In this document: positions 20,546-32,160 of the stretch, in pieces
Layout: each line of letters opens with the position of its first letter
Numbering within the stretch: the first letter of the stretch is position 1
Assembly: GCA_963682055.1 (NCBI GenBank)
Contig: OY821747.1
Span: 26,658,126 to 26,722,125 of the forward strand
Direction of reading: 5' to 3'
Length of the DNA: 64,000 nt
Origin: Primula veris
Lineage: Eukaryota; Streptophyta; Magnoliopsida; Ericales; Primulaceae
Program-made: the position numbers and the translations under genes
Notes under the pieces: generated by a model
The model's input: the letters and a program-made list of their open reading frames with translations, nothing else
What the model was told of the DNA's origin: nothing
Database searches by the model: none

Positions 20546-23163
20546 TGGTAATAACGTTACCTGAATAATGTGGTTTGCGTTTAGAAATTTTATAGCTTAT
20601 GTGTTGGCTAAATAAAATTACTTGGTCTAATGTGGCGATGATATTAATATAAGAGCTGTCCAAAAGACATGACCTTATAATATAAAGAACTACAAAAGTA
20701 GTTCAACGGTATATGCTGTAAGATATTCAAATAGTAATCTCTGAGATTTGATAATTTGATACAATAATGGTTCCCATAGTCTTAAATTCAAATCTGCTTG
20801 ATCCTTTTTGTTATCAATCGTAACAGTGTTGGTTTCATATTTTCTATGAAATTGTTCTTTCAGTAAATAGGAAGGTCGTAGAGTACCAAATGATAAAGAT
20901 TATATTAAATCTTAGACCGTTCGACCATTTTGTATCTTTAAGTTTTTACGATTTGTCATTCTATATTGTTACTTTGGTAAATCGGTTTTACAAAGTGGAG
21001 TCTTATGTAGTCCAACAAATCGGAAGTATAAACTTAAACCTCCGAAATTCTTCTAGTTAAAATTGTTAGTTGTTACAGTCTCTGCTTACTATGATCGATA
21101 ATTTGATTTCGACATTACAAATACTGAAATGACGCATAATCCATCACATTATTAAAGTTAAAAAACTTATTAATCTTTTAAATGGAACTAGGAGAAGAAA
21201 ATGTAATAATTGTGGCCAGTCTAATAATGGAACCATTAGTATTAATACCTACCATGTTCGACTTAATTATTTCACAACTATAATATTGGCAACAACTGTA
21301 ATGATGATACTATATTCGTACCCACGTAGACAAGAAAAAACCATAATATTAACATCATCATTAAGTAGCTTCTTTTTTTTTGTTAGTAATTTATTTCCCT
21401 GGTGTTATATGGTGTATTAGTGTCAGTGTATTGGGTTAACTAATTATAATTAGATTGTACCCCCAAAAAAAATCGGATAAGATGGGGAAATGTAAATATA
21501 TTCAACACAACAACATGGCAACAATTCATCTCATCGGACTACAATTCCAATGTAAATGTTTTTGATTTCAAGCATATATAATACAAGCACCTGAGTTAAT
21601 TTTGTGTTTTTAACTAAGGCCTTTGCCTGAAAAAATAATGATAACGAAATCAAATCATATATTCATATCGTTGATTAGTTCTTCCGCAATAACTTGAGGA
21701 ACTTGATTAAACAATTATGGGGATTTCAATAGTACATTTCGATTAAAAAATAAAAAATAGTTTTTTTATAAAAGCAGGCGAACTCCTTTTTGGACTCTTT
21801 CTATTTGTTCGGGTGATAAAATAACTATATTGATTTGGTCAAGGAAGTCGGTGCTACAAATTAATTAGACAGTCGGTGTGGCGAAATAAAAAAAAATTTG
21901 AAAATTTTAGAAATTTTGCATGTCATAGTTAGCACACATGGGATGGTACGTAACACATAAAAGGACCAAGAAATAAAACAGTGTTAACTGATGTAAATTA
22001 TTTAAGCTAGCATGACCAGATTTAAGTTTAGTACGTTATTATGCAGCTGATGGTCATTACCTATCGATTCACTAATTCGTCTGAAAACATTTTATTTATT
22101 TCTCATCGAGCTTTTCTTAAACTTATATAAGTTGTCACATATGCAAAAAGTTATCATTTAAACTCTATCTACACGTTTTAACTTTTAACACATATTTATA
22201 ATAGAATAGACACGTTAGTTTTTGCTAGAAACCCTATTCTATACTATTTACTTTACAATATTAAAAAGTATTATATATTCATATATGGCACACTTGCTAA
22301 ACCTTTTTGATTGGAAAGGTAATTTTAAATACAAATAAAAACAATGAATTGAGTAATTGAATTGACATGACCCACATAAATATTGCTAACTTTAATTGTT
22401 GCTAATTAACTTTAACAACAAATTTAACATATGACACTAACATGTGCAAACATGTCTAATATAGGTACAAAAAGTTGCTATTCATCATAATATCACACTG
22501 AAAGAAACTAAAAAATAGTATCGTAGATACACTTAACTCCTTTGTAAACATTATGTTAGTTCAAAGTAAACGTTTTAAAAAAAAAAAAAAGCTATGCAAG
22601 TAGTACTATTACATTAGAGTCATTAGACCATGTGAATCGATATGATGTCAAACAAATCGTTTGGAGGTCGTCAGAATATCCGACTAGGCCATCATGAGAA
22701 AGATGAGTTATATGCTAAAAGGAATAGTCGAGTCACGAGCATGACGACATATGTGGGTTGGGTCGGAGAGATGACGATTTGAATGTCCGAATGACAATCC
22801 GCGTATCATTGACTTTTAATCCCTTAACCGTGGGGGATACTTTACAGACACAATCGAAACAGTTCCGAGGCACAGGGATATTTATACATTATGATGGCCA
22901 GGTATTAGATTTTTAAAAGGTGTCAAACCGGCGTGTCCGACACTCATACCGACTTCAAGCTACATAGGAAATGAACTATACTTCAACATCTCAATGAAAA
23001 TAAAATTACCTGGGCCAACTTATTATGAAGTTTTTTACATGGGCTTCAAGGTTTATCTACGGTTTAAAATATTAGTCATAAATTACCTTTTACAATATTT
23101 TTTAAATGAAGATCTTGATTTGAAACTTTTTTAAGTTTTAGTTAATCGGCCCAATAAAAAAAA
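20546..23163. other. intergenic, upstream of the CAR-like gene
   Basis: About 2.6 kb, AT-rich, with no credible gene. The first several hundred bases should hold the CAR-like promoter (read on minus), but I could not choose a TATA box with confidence. 22620-22950 is less AT-rich and looks different from its surroundings, but I recognise nothing in it. Confidence 0.5.
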
Positions 23164-23312
23164 AGCTTAAAAGCTATTTTTAAGCTTAAAAATTAACTTA
23201 TAATCTATACGGAAAATATATTAAAATGTAAAAAACAGGTTAAAAGTTATTTTTAAGATTAAAAAATATATTATAATCTACACGAGAAAAATATCAAAGT
23301 GTAAAAAAAAAA
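23164..23312. repeat. tandem duplication, 73-bp unit
   Basis: Two units start at 23164 and 23237 and share TTAAAAG-TATTTTTAAG-TTAAAAA and TATAATCTA-ACG motifs with several mismatches; AT-rich. Confidence 0.6.
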
Positions 23313-23639
23313 CTTAAAAACTGTTTTTTTTAGTGTTTGTTTGAATTATTAAGTAAAAAAAAAATTATTAAAAAGTTACAAAAATAATATCATTTTTTAT
23401 CACATGTAAGCTAACATTCACTTAAAAATCTTATGAGAGTAATAACATATGAACAAAAATCTTATTGAAATGTGACATCTCACCAATAAGTCCTATCTGG
23501 TTGCACTTGGGGGCTTCTTTATTTTTCAGTATTTGTTTGGTTAAAGCTTATATAAGTTAACTTTTTTAAAAAATAAGCTCGGAATTTTAAGCTAGCAGTG
23601 CCTTTTTTCTTTTTGAAAGGTAAGCTAGGATAGTCTTTA

Positions 23640-24110
23640 TGAGCTTTTAAACTAGGAAATTACATTTTCATAAAATAACAGGAAAAAATCACATTATTTT
23701 AAAAGTGAATTATTTTCATATAAACAACTCATTTCTATAAATAAATCATTTGCAAAAAATGACTTATTTTCAGAGAAAGTAGAATATTTATCAAAAAGAT
23801 GACATGGTTTACAAAAACTGACTTATGTTTGAAAAATAACTTATTTTTTAAAGAAATTATTTTTTTAAAAAAATATTTAATCTTCAAAATTTGGCTTTAA
23901 AAAAAGTGACTATTCAACAAAATAAGTCACATTTCAAAAGAAGTCATATTTTTTAAAGTAAGTCACCTTGAAAAAATAAGACATTTTCTCAAAAGAAATT
24001 AGTTTTTTGAAAGTAAGCATTCTTTTGATTAATAAAGGACATTTAAAATAAATCAGTTTTTGTGTTATTTTCTTATAAATAACATAATTTTTTGGTGTAA
24101 ATTTTATTTG
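23640..24110. repeat. degenerate AT-rich array
   Basis: Loose reiterations of AAAATGACTTATTTT-like and AAGTCA-TTTTTAAA-like words, on both strands. Periodicity is irregular. No coding signal. Confidence 0.5.
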
Positions 24111-24169
24111 AAATAAGATAAGCATATATGTGCATCCATATGTCTCAATGGAGCTTATAAACAATAAGA

Positions 24170-24943
24170 AACAAAACGCATATATTTCTTTTTCATATAA
24201 TTGATCAGTGTATAGGTTGAGGCAACTTGTCAGTGTTTAGAAATATATTTTGTTAATTTATCCATTATTTAACAATTGACTTAGGAAACAATAAGAAACA
24301 AAAACAATCCATTTGGTTATACAACTGATGGAGAAATATAAGGATAGAAGAAATTATGACTTGCATATAATATGTTTTGGTGACTTGGGAAAACCGCACA
24401 CTTGAGATCCTGGAGACATTTTTTTGTGGGTATTAGTGAAGGAAATATGACACTCTTAATGTTTTTAATATTGTTAGGAAATACAATTAAAAAACATATT
24501 GTTTTTTGATTTAGTATTTTTTTTTTATCATACGGTGTTACATTTTTATGAGATTTTATATTGATAATATGTTATTTGTTTTATTTATTAATACGCAAAT
24601 AAATGTCTAATATTATAATTCGTAAATAATCTAGTGTGTAAAGTACAACTTACACACGAAATATTAGACTATCGGTTCTTATATAATATAATTAAATTGT
24701 TTACAACTTTAGATGAAAATGGATAGACGATCGGTACAGTTGTAGTGTATAATTTTAGTATGTGTGTCTTGACTATAGTGAATGGAGTATTCTAACTTTA
24801 TACGCTAGTGCACTCTGAGTGTATTAAATAAAAGCACAACAACACAATTATTTTTGTACTGACTAGATAAAATAATTATCGTCTTGGGTCATAAAATTTG
24901 TTTAAACTCTTAATTTAAATTTTATTAATTAAACATGTACGAG
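24170..24943. other. intergenic, nothing recognised
   Basis: AT-rich spacer without open frames, tandem repeats or element ends that I could support. Confidence 0.45.
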
Positions 24944-25099
24944 AAATGATAATCGTTTTAATTTATAAAAGAGTGTGATTCTTTACGAGTTATAAACTCA
25001 TTGAGTTGGACGATGATGTTTAAATGATAATCGTTTTAATTCATAAAGGAGTGTGATTCTTTAGGAATCATAAACTCATTGAGTTGGACGGTGACGTTT
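24944..25099. repeat. tandem duplication, 78-bp unit
   Basis: Units at 24944-25021 and 25022-25099 start AAATGATAATCGTTTTAATT and share GAGTGTGATTCTTTA and CATTGAGTTGGACG, with about eight mismatches. Confidence 0.9.
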
Positions 25100-25380
25100 C
25101 AAGTATAGTGTTTAGAACAACCATAACACCTCTCTTACACTTTTTCTCATATTTAAGTTAATTAGCATCACTTTTATATTTTTAGGGTTACAGTTTAACT
25201 TTATACATTTTTCAGCTTTACTATCAAATTTTTTATCGTTACTAAATATTATTATATTTTAATATACTTCTATCAATTTTTTTCAACCCAAATTAATTTA
25301 ATAGAGCAACCACATTAAATAATTTACAAATTTTCTCTTATTTAAAGTAAAAAAGTACATTTTTACAACTTATAAGTAAA

Positions 25381-25578
25381 CATTTTGGTTTATACAAATT
25401 ATCAGTTTTTTTATCAATTTATCTGGGCGATTGGCCTCATCACGTAGCTTTCTTTCCATCTCATGTCCTAAGTGTTTTTCATTTTGGTTTATACAAATTA
25501 TCAGTTTTTTTATCAATTTATTTGGGCGATTGGCCTCATCAAGTAGCTTTCTTTCCATCTCATGTCGTAGGTGTATCA
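25381..25578 (-). repeat. tandem duplication, 99-bp unit, open on minus strand
   Basis: Two 99-bp units (25381 and 25480) differ at a few positions. The period is 33 codons, and on the minus strand both units translate in one frame as HEMERKLxDEANRPxKLIKK followed by LIICINQN. The frame has no recognised domain, so it may be debris of a coding exon rather than a gene. Confidence 0.8.
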
Positions 25579-26798
25579 AAAAACATTCTTTTTGCTAAGC
25601 GTATATAATAAAATAGACTTGCTGAAATTCACGTTGAAATAAAATTCAAAACCGTGCATGAGACTTTCATCTCACGCGTATCAAAACTATACAACTCATA
25701 TTTTTATTATTTTATTAATTTATATGTGAAAAATACAAATAAATAAGAGAGAATAAGAGAAAAGTAATAGATGAAAATTATTATTTTAATTATAAGGGAA
25801 CATTTTGGTCCCTTATATTTGAGTGATATTTGAGTTCATGTTAATTTAAGCTAATGCATAATAAAATTGATGTGTATACAATTTTAGAACAATCTTCTCA
25901 TATTTAAGATAAATGAGTCATATAAGAGAACTGATGCGCTTGCTCTTATTAATAAATGAAGAAATCAATGTCCCGGTTTTGGAATTAATAACACCCCCTT
26001 AAAAGCTTATAAGTATTTTTGTATCAAACCCTGCAGGTGGATTTATTAATCCGATACGTTAATTAAGTTAAGTGATATTTATTAAGTAATAAAATATGCT
26101 TACTAAATATAAATCGTCAGTGATTTAAATTGGTAAGAGTGTTTGTTTAATCTTAACATGTGGATGATTTAAACATAATGACATGGAACGAATTATCTTA
26201 TAGGAGATTCGAAATATAGGAGAGAGATTTCAGTTAAAGTTATTTAGTGGAATAGACTCTAAATTAATCAGATGAGAAAAGATTTATGTTGATGAGTTTA
26301 AGTTCGAATCTGATTAGGATAAACTCTCTTTATTCAGCATATCAGGTCTCTAGTGAGAGAGAGTCCACCATCTTTCCAGAAATAAGACGTTTTTTTAGAA
26401 ATACGTTAGAAGACCCGATTCATTCAGAAAGATAAGCTCAACATCACTGTAAGCTTCTAAAAACAAAGGGTAAAATAATCACCGATTTAGATAGTATCGT
26501 ACACAATTTAATAAGCTTTCTGAGTATTTTTTTTCCGCTGCTATAAAACTTTCAAATACTATAAAAAGTAGTAGTTATGAATGTGACAGCCAGTCGTGGT
26601 ATAAAAAGTAGTATTCCGGTTATAATGGGTGAACCTACCAAAGATGTTTAAAAGCGAAGTGTCATGCATAGTCGTGTTGTACGCTTATTGCATATGATAT
26701 AGTTTGAGGGGCGAGAGTAGAACAGATATGAACGACATATAGAATTATGAGTAAAAAATTAATAGAGTCGTTTTTAAAAAAAAAAATTGAAGTAGTTC
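25579..26798. other. intergenic, nothing recognised
   Basis: AT-rich spacer leading to the CACTA MITE. No gene-like frame. Confidence 0.45.
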
Positions 26799-26801
26799 AA
26801 A

Positions 26802-26980
26802 TATTACAAAAAAATATCAGCGTACCATCAGAGCGTTTGTTGCTAAACTGATGATAAAGAGAGTGTCGTTAAATTTAGCAACGGTTTTTGTTGCCAACTT
26901 ATTGTTAAAATTTAACGACACTCACTTTAACAATAGTTTTCAAAAAATAAACTGTTATATATTAAAATTTTCTTGTAATG
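26802..26980 (+). mobile_element. CACTA-type MITE, copy 1 (179 bp)
   Basis: Flanked by AAA/AAA (26799-26801, 26981-26983), the 3-bp duplication of CACTA elements. Its ends read TATTACAAA and, inverted, CATTACAAG: CACTA decayed by C-to-T changes. Internally it holds an inverted GTCGTTAAATTTAGCAAC / TTGTTAAAATTTAACGAC pair. It is homologous over its whole length, in reverse orientation, to 59840-60022, which still has intact CACTA ends. Confidence 0.85.
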
Positions 26981-26983
26981 AAA

Positions 26984-27624
26984 GAAAGAATAGGTACTGG
27001 TTTAACGGTAGAAGGGTAGTGGATTCGGTTATAGTACGTACCCAAGTCACCTAGGGATGGAATACCAATTCTCAATAATCCCTTATTAGTTATTCATCGT
27101 CATAATTAACGATGCACAAATAGAAGCATGCATGCGTGTTAACTAGTCATAAGATTCAAGCACACAATGAATGGATTTAAAAAATGCTTCCAGATTTTTA
27201 TGTTATCGAAGTATTGTTTTAAGCCGAAAGTAAGATCCGCCTATGCAGTAAAATGTACGGTATGCTATGTGCACCAATCGTTACACATATCTACGGTTTC
27301 ACACACATATATAATATGTACCATTTTTTAATTGTTTTGAAATCGGTAAGTAAATATATTTCTCTCATTCTTTCTCATTATCTCTCCAATAACTACCATG
27401 TACATATGTGTTTTTTTTTCTAGAATTTTTTTTTATTGATATAGTACATCCGTACAATATTTAATAAATAACCTGAAACATGCTCCAAGGGACAAAAAGA
27501 AATTGAAAAATACAAGCCCCAACGGACACACTAATATAACGTACAAAAACCCACAACAATGATTGATATCACCTAAGTATTGCCACCCCAGGTTAGCAGA
27601 GAGAAACACTTAATAGCGTAATGT
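26984..27624. other. intergenic, nothing recognised
   Basis: AT-rich. It contains two poly-T runs at 27411-27434 that could mark an inverted poly(A) tail of a retroposed sequence in 27420-28370, but no target duplication was found. Confidence 0.4.
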
Positions 27625-28370
27625 ATCACCGAGAATGTATGTACGAGCCGCTTTTCTCTCGAGTAGCACTAGCGATAAGCGCCATCGTTAGCGCCAACAC
27701 ACTCAAACCAATGGAGCAGGTCTCAACAGACCGCGACTAGTTGCTATAAAGGTAATTCGATACAAATATTTGAATTGTATACTTAACTCTAAGAACCAAT
27801 CCATCTAAATACTACAAAATCAGAGAGAAACTATTTATCATAAACTAGCGAGAAGCGTCATCGGTGTGTCAACACACTGAAAAACCGAATGGAGCAGATA
27901 TAAAAATATAGACCGCGACTAATCACTAAAAGAGTAGAAACATGATATAGGGCCTATAGGGGTAAAGAATAGCAAAACAGCCACCTATCGATACATAATC
28001 GATCCCCAGAAAGCTAACTCGGACGTGATGTGTACCCACTCCAAGTAATACAATACAGCCTAATAGTAGTGAAACTAGCACAACCAATAGACAAAAGACC
28101 GGTACAAATGAGCATATTCACGATAAAATTTTAGAACACAAACATATCAGACTGGCAGAATCTTCAAACATACCAAACTGGCACAAGTCCAAAACCGGGG
28201 TGTCAACACACAAATAAAATATCAGACTGGCAGAATCTCCAAACATACCAAACTGGCACAAGTCCAAAACCGGAGTGTCAACACACAAATAAACTCGAAA
28301 CCCGTTAAGATAAGAATCGCCGTGAAAAGCCAAAAATAACTCAATCCATCACCTAGAATGTATGTGTGTG
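27625..28370. repeat. internally repetitive region
   Basis: Two related blocks starting CTAGCGA at 27669 and 27845 share AACACACT-AAACC-AATGGAGCAG and AGACCGCGACTA. A separate exact-looking 75-bp tandem pair at 28144-28218 and 28219-28293 contains ATCAGACTGGCAGAATC and CCAAACTGGCACAAGTCC. TCACCxAGAATGTATGT occurs at both edges (about 27625 and 28350). It may be a non-autonomous transposon or a decayed non-LTR element; unresolved. Confidence 0.65.
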
Positions 28371-28507
28371 GATATGTGTAGGGACTATATGTAAATTTGT
28401 CCGTGTTGTGCGTATAGCATTATTGTGTAACAAGTGGTTCACATAACAATAATAGTAGTGTGTGTTGCGCAACTAAAAGTAGAAAAACGCAAAACAAGTG
28501 GAGTGCA

Positions 28508-28720
28508 GATGTTCAAGTTCAGATGGATGTGCGAAAAGATTACGAAAGAGTTGGGCACAATTATGAGTAGCTCCGATCAAAGATAAGAGGAAATAGGTGA
28601 CTTAGATGGTTTGAACATGTTATTAGAAGACCTGAATAAGTGTACGAGTTTATGAAGGTAGAGAATTAAAAAAAAAAAAAAAAGGTAGAGAAAGACTACT
28701 ATGATACATGTAATTCAAGA
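28508..28720 (+). pseudogene. LINE reverse-transcriptase C-terminal remnant
   Basis: Frames read FRWMCEKITKE and, after frameshifts, LRWFEHVIRRPE, which match the conserved MLRWMCG...LRWFGHVQRRP end of plant LINE/RTE-type polyproteins. Several stops and shifts and an A-run at 28668-28683 break it. Only this 3' tail remains. Confidence 0.6.
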
Positions 28721-29070
28721 AGATATGCATATTAGTTAATTTGATGATCAATTGCGTGATAAGGTGATTGTTTCATGTAATTTCGTATTACCTATCTAAA
28801 AATCTTAAGATTAAGACGTGGCTTTATGAAATCTCATTTTTCCTTTTTTCTACCCCCGATCTATATGTTGCATTGATATGGGCTCGACTATCACATCCCG
28901 TACGATACGGGTACGATGATACCACAAATATTGAACACTTCGAGTACTATGGTACTGCAAGCTTACTCCAATAATAAATAATAATATATTTAGGTTGAAT
29001 GTATCTTTATATAAGAACAAAATAGGTTGAATTTATACTCCATTTTAAATCTAGTTGGAGTATTTATATT
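28721..29070. other. intergenic, nothing recognised
   Basis: AT-rich spacer. The 68-codon frame at 28768-28974 has no recognisable features. Confidence 0.45.
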
Positions 29071-29078
29071 GATGGTGT

Positions 29079-30075
29079 CAGGGGGTGAATCTAGGATATT
29101 GAACAAGAGGGGCAAACGCTAAGATAAATCGGAAATATTATTAGAAACTAAAAATACATGAATGTTTTCTTAACAATCACTTTTGTTTCAATACCGAAAT
29201 TACAGTTGAGCTCCACAGTTAACTGTTTTGGTTGCTAAGTTGATTTTTAATATTTACTATCTTCATTAAAAAAACGAAGTACCTTACAGGCTATCCATTT
29301 AATTGATTTAAAGAATTGGGAACTGTTTTCAGTTATTTTAAAAACATAAGGACCAAATAGGTATCCCACTAAGTATTATCAAACCGGAAAAGCTCAAACT
29401 GCTCAATTCGGTAATATGGATTTAAATTTTTTAGATGGTATAATGCACTCAAATACTCTAAATTTCAATCTAACGGATGAAATAACACACAATCCGTCTA
29501 GATTTAGGCATGTGTTTTGTAATTTTATTGTTTATATACTTTAATATATAAAATAAGATATATTAAAATCATTGATTTTTTTTTTTTTACTTAATACTTA
29601 AGTTTAAGATAGTGTCAACTTGGTTTCTATAATTTTATCTGAGTTTTATTGTGCTGTAAAGATAGTTTTTTAATTTACAAATAATAATTTATATTTTATA
29701 TATTAAAATTATAATAAAAGAAAATTATAAGACTCACACTTAAATTTAGACTATTGTTTATTTTATTCGTTAAATTAAACTTTTGAGCATATGAATGAAT
29801 TATAAACTATAAAGAATTTGAATGCCGATAATATAGGCATCTTCGATACAAATGTGGTACACTCTCCCCTAATTTACTAAAACAAAATCCCAAAAAAGCC
29901 TCTGATCTTCTTATCTGCATCTGTTTCTTTCTATTATAACCATCAAATACACAAGCATAGTTATTATATGTATAAAGTATTGTTAATAGCCCTAGAGGTA
30001 TTTTCGTCTTTTTTTCATCTCAAATATCAAGGGTGGGCAATTGTCGACCCTTACCCTCCTATGGATTCGCCACTG
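29079..30075 (+). mobile_element. hAT-type non-autonomous element (997 bp)
   Basis: Perfect 8-bp target duplication GATGGTGT at 29071-29078 and 30076-30083, diagnostic of hAT transposition. Ends are imperfect inverted repeats: CAGGGGGTGAATCTAGGA on the left and, inverted, CAGTGGCGAATCCATAGGA on the right. The interior is AT-rich without a transposase frame. Confidence 0.88.
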
Positions 30076-30366
30076 GATGGTGTCATGGTGATACTTAATT
30101 GGCGTTGAGCGATTATCACTCACACAAGTCTCATGCCTAATCGTGTGATAACATTTTGGTAGTGTCTTTATATAGTCTCTAATATCTTAATTCAGTCATA
30201 ACTTCAGAGTTTCAAAATCAAATTCGTATTTCATAAACCAGACTCGTACTTGGTAACTACGAGCGAGACTTGACTGCATTGACTTTCTTTTATTTTTTAT
30301 GTATTGTTATAAACTGCAACAGTGGGCCTAAACTACATAATATACCACTCTGCTTTTTTGTATATA

Positions 30367-30906
30367 CAGTAGAAACTCTATAAAATAATACACTTGGGAC
30401 CACCAAAATTTATTAATTAAAAGAGTTATTAATTAATCGATAAATTAATAATTATTAATTTATATATTAATTAATATTTTATTAATTTATAGTAAAATAT
30501 TAAGCTTCCACTTAATATGGAGCCCCTTTCGCGAAACGAATCTATTAAAGCGGCAATCACATTGAATAATTTCTTGTTGAGCTATGAGAAAACAACACCA
30601 GAAGTTCTTACCATGCTAAGGAAAATTAGAGACGAGATTTAAGGGGAAATTGATTTCAACAAAAAACAAAAGACAATTGAGTTATTTTTCAAGAAATCTT
30701 CGTAAATCATTCATGTAATATGCTATATATAAGGAATTATTAATTTATATTTTATATGGGGTCTAAATAAATTATCAAAAATGTATTATCTTATAATTTT
30801 AGCGAATTATTAATTTAGCACCATATCCCCGAGTCGGGACCGGCCAAAAATATTATCTTAAAAAATTTATTAAATAATCGAGTATTAATTTATCGAGTTT
30901 CTACCA
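30367..30906 (+). mobile_element. pogo/Lemi-type (Tc1/mariner) deletion derivative, 540 bp
   Basis: Bounded by TA dinucleotides (30365-30366 and 30907-30908). Left end CAGTAGAAACTCTATAAAATAATA; right end, inverted, TGGTAGAAACTCGATAAATTAATA: the plant Emigrant/Lemi1 terminal inverted repeat. GGGACC(ACC) and its inverted GTCGGGACC counterpart also fit the family. Between the ends only the 3' tail of the transposase gene remains. Confidence 0.85.
30516..30705 (+). pseudogene. pogo-like transposase C-terminal remnant
   Basis: Reads MEPLSRNESIKAAITLNNFL then SYEKTTPEVLTMLRKIRDEI, an in-frame stop, and GEIDFNKKQKTIELFFKKSS with a terminal stop. This is the recognisable end of plant pogo/Lemi DDE transposases. 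The catalytic domain is absent and one nonsense codon is present, so it is non-functional. Confidence 0.75.
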
Positions 30907-30908
30907 TA

Positions 30909-31747
30909 GTAACAACTAACAAATACATAGATAGAGCAAAAATAAATAAATAAACATGGACAGAGAAAAAATACTCTCCCTTTTCCCTCTACACTCGCTC
31001 TCTCCAGCACATATATACCTAGTTGATGATGACATTGTACAATTGTTAAGCAACTAAATTTAGATTTTGTTTCTCATTTTAACTATCCTAATATGGGTTC
31101 ACCAGTGGGAAATTAAGGCTTATCAAAATTGAAATTAGCCCCAATTGGTTGTGTATATACATATGGGCTTTTTTGATTACTGCTTTTAAGCAAATAAGTT
31201 GTATTTTTTTTTAATTTGAGAAAAAAAAGCTGTGTCATCTAGCTTCTAATTTTTTTTTCTCAAAATAAAAATCATGATAAGATGGGTATTTATATGCATG
31301 AGCTCTTTAGTTGATTCTTTGAAGCAATTAAGCTAAATTCTCCTAATTTGAGAAAGTATCAGTTTAATCGTCTAGCTAGTAATAGGTTATTCTAGACAAA
31401 AATCTTTTGCTGGGTTATATACAAATGTATATATAGGCTCCTTACTTGAAGTTACGAGGAAGGAAAATAAAATTTTAAAAAAAGTAATAAATCAAGCCTC
31501 GTAGTTGTGAACTACGACAGTACTGTTTTAGAAAACACGACACTCTTTTCAAAAATACGAAACTTGTGCTAGATTTAAAAAAGCCTGATTGTTAAAGACG
31601 CCACCCACATTTTACATCAAATCAAAGACACTGTTAATGACGTTATAATAGGAGTAATACTTTGCACCCCTAACTTATAAAACCCTCTATCGATAGAAAC
31701 ATTCAAAAAATTTAGAACAACACACATAAATAATTAATGTACACAAA
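30909..31747. other. intergenic, nothing recognised
   Basis: AT-rich spacer between the pogo element and the 3' end of the 110-aa gene; includes that gene's 3' untranslated region. Confidence 0.45.
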
Positions 31748-32080
31748 TTAGGTGCATCTAACTTGCCTAAGCACATGTCCAGGGGACTTTACTATGTAGT
31801 ATTCTTCCATGTGACACCCTTCATCGAAATTCTTCGAGTAGCTTGCCGCATCATATTGAAATGATGATATCGTTTTAGACCCGTAAATACTCTTGCTTTC
31901 TCTCATTACCCTCTTCACAAGCTTCCTCCAGTACCTTCGGCTACAGTTGCTGGTTCCACTGGTTTGAATCGGTAATCTGCTAAGCCGAGAATAGTCTTCG
32001 TGGACCGGTATACACGATGGGGACATGCAACCGGTAAAGTAAGATTGGCGCCGGTTGCTAGTCACTTGAATATTACTCAT
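31748..32080 (-). CDS. conserved plant protein of unknown function, 110 aa
   Basis: A single-exon frame from ATG at 32080 to a stop at 31748, with a TATA box and a short predicted 5' leader upstream. The sequence has a Cys pair (YFTGCMSPSCIPVHEDYSRL), a Ser-rich stretch, a basic segment RRYWRKLVKRVMRESKSIYG, then FQYDAASYSKNFDEGCH and an acidic pair. From memory this combination (GCMSP-C-PVHE, YDAxSYSxNFDEG) recurs in small uncharacterised proteins of many dicots. There is no signal peptide or membrane segment. The basic helix suggests binding to membranes or nucleic acid, but the function is unknown. It looks intact. Confidence 0.75.
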   Translation of the reverse strand: MSNIQVTSNRRQSYFTGCMSPSCIPVHEDYSRLSRLPIQTSGTSNCSRRYWRKLVKRVMRESKSIYGSKTISSFQYDAASYSKNFDEGCHMEEYYIVKSPGHVLRQVRCT

Positions 32081-32147
32081 ATTTTTATATACTTTTTGAG
32101 TGTAGATTAAGAGAGAAAGTAAGAGTGAGTATTGGGTAGTGTTGGTT

Positions 32148-32155
32148 TTTATATA
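32148..32155 (-). promoter_or_regulatory. TATA box of the 110-aa gene
   Basis: On the minus strand the sequence reads CCATATATAAAAACC about 68 bases upstream of the start codon, which would place transcription start near 32118 and give an approximately 38-nt leader. Confidence 0.55.
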
Positions 32156-32160
32156 TGGTG

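Noticed and set aside
28768..28974. 68-codon frame
   Set aside because: No recognisable domain; between a LINE remnant and a hAT element.
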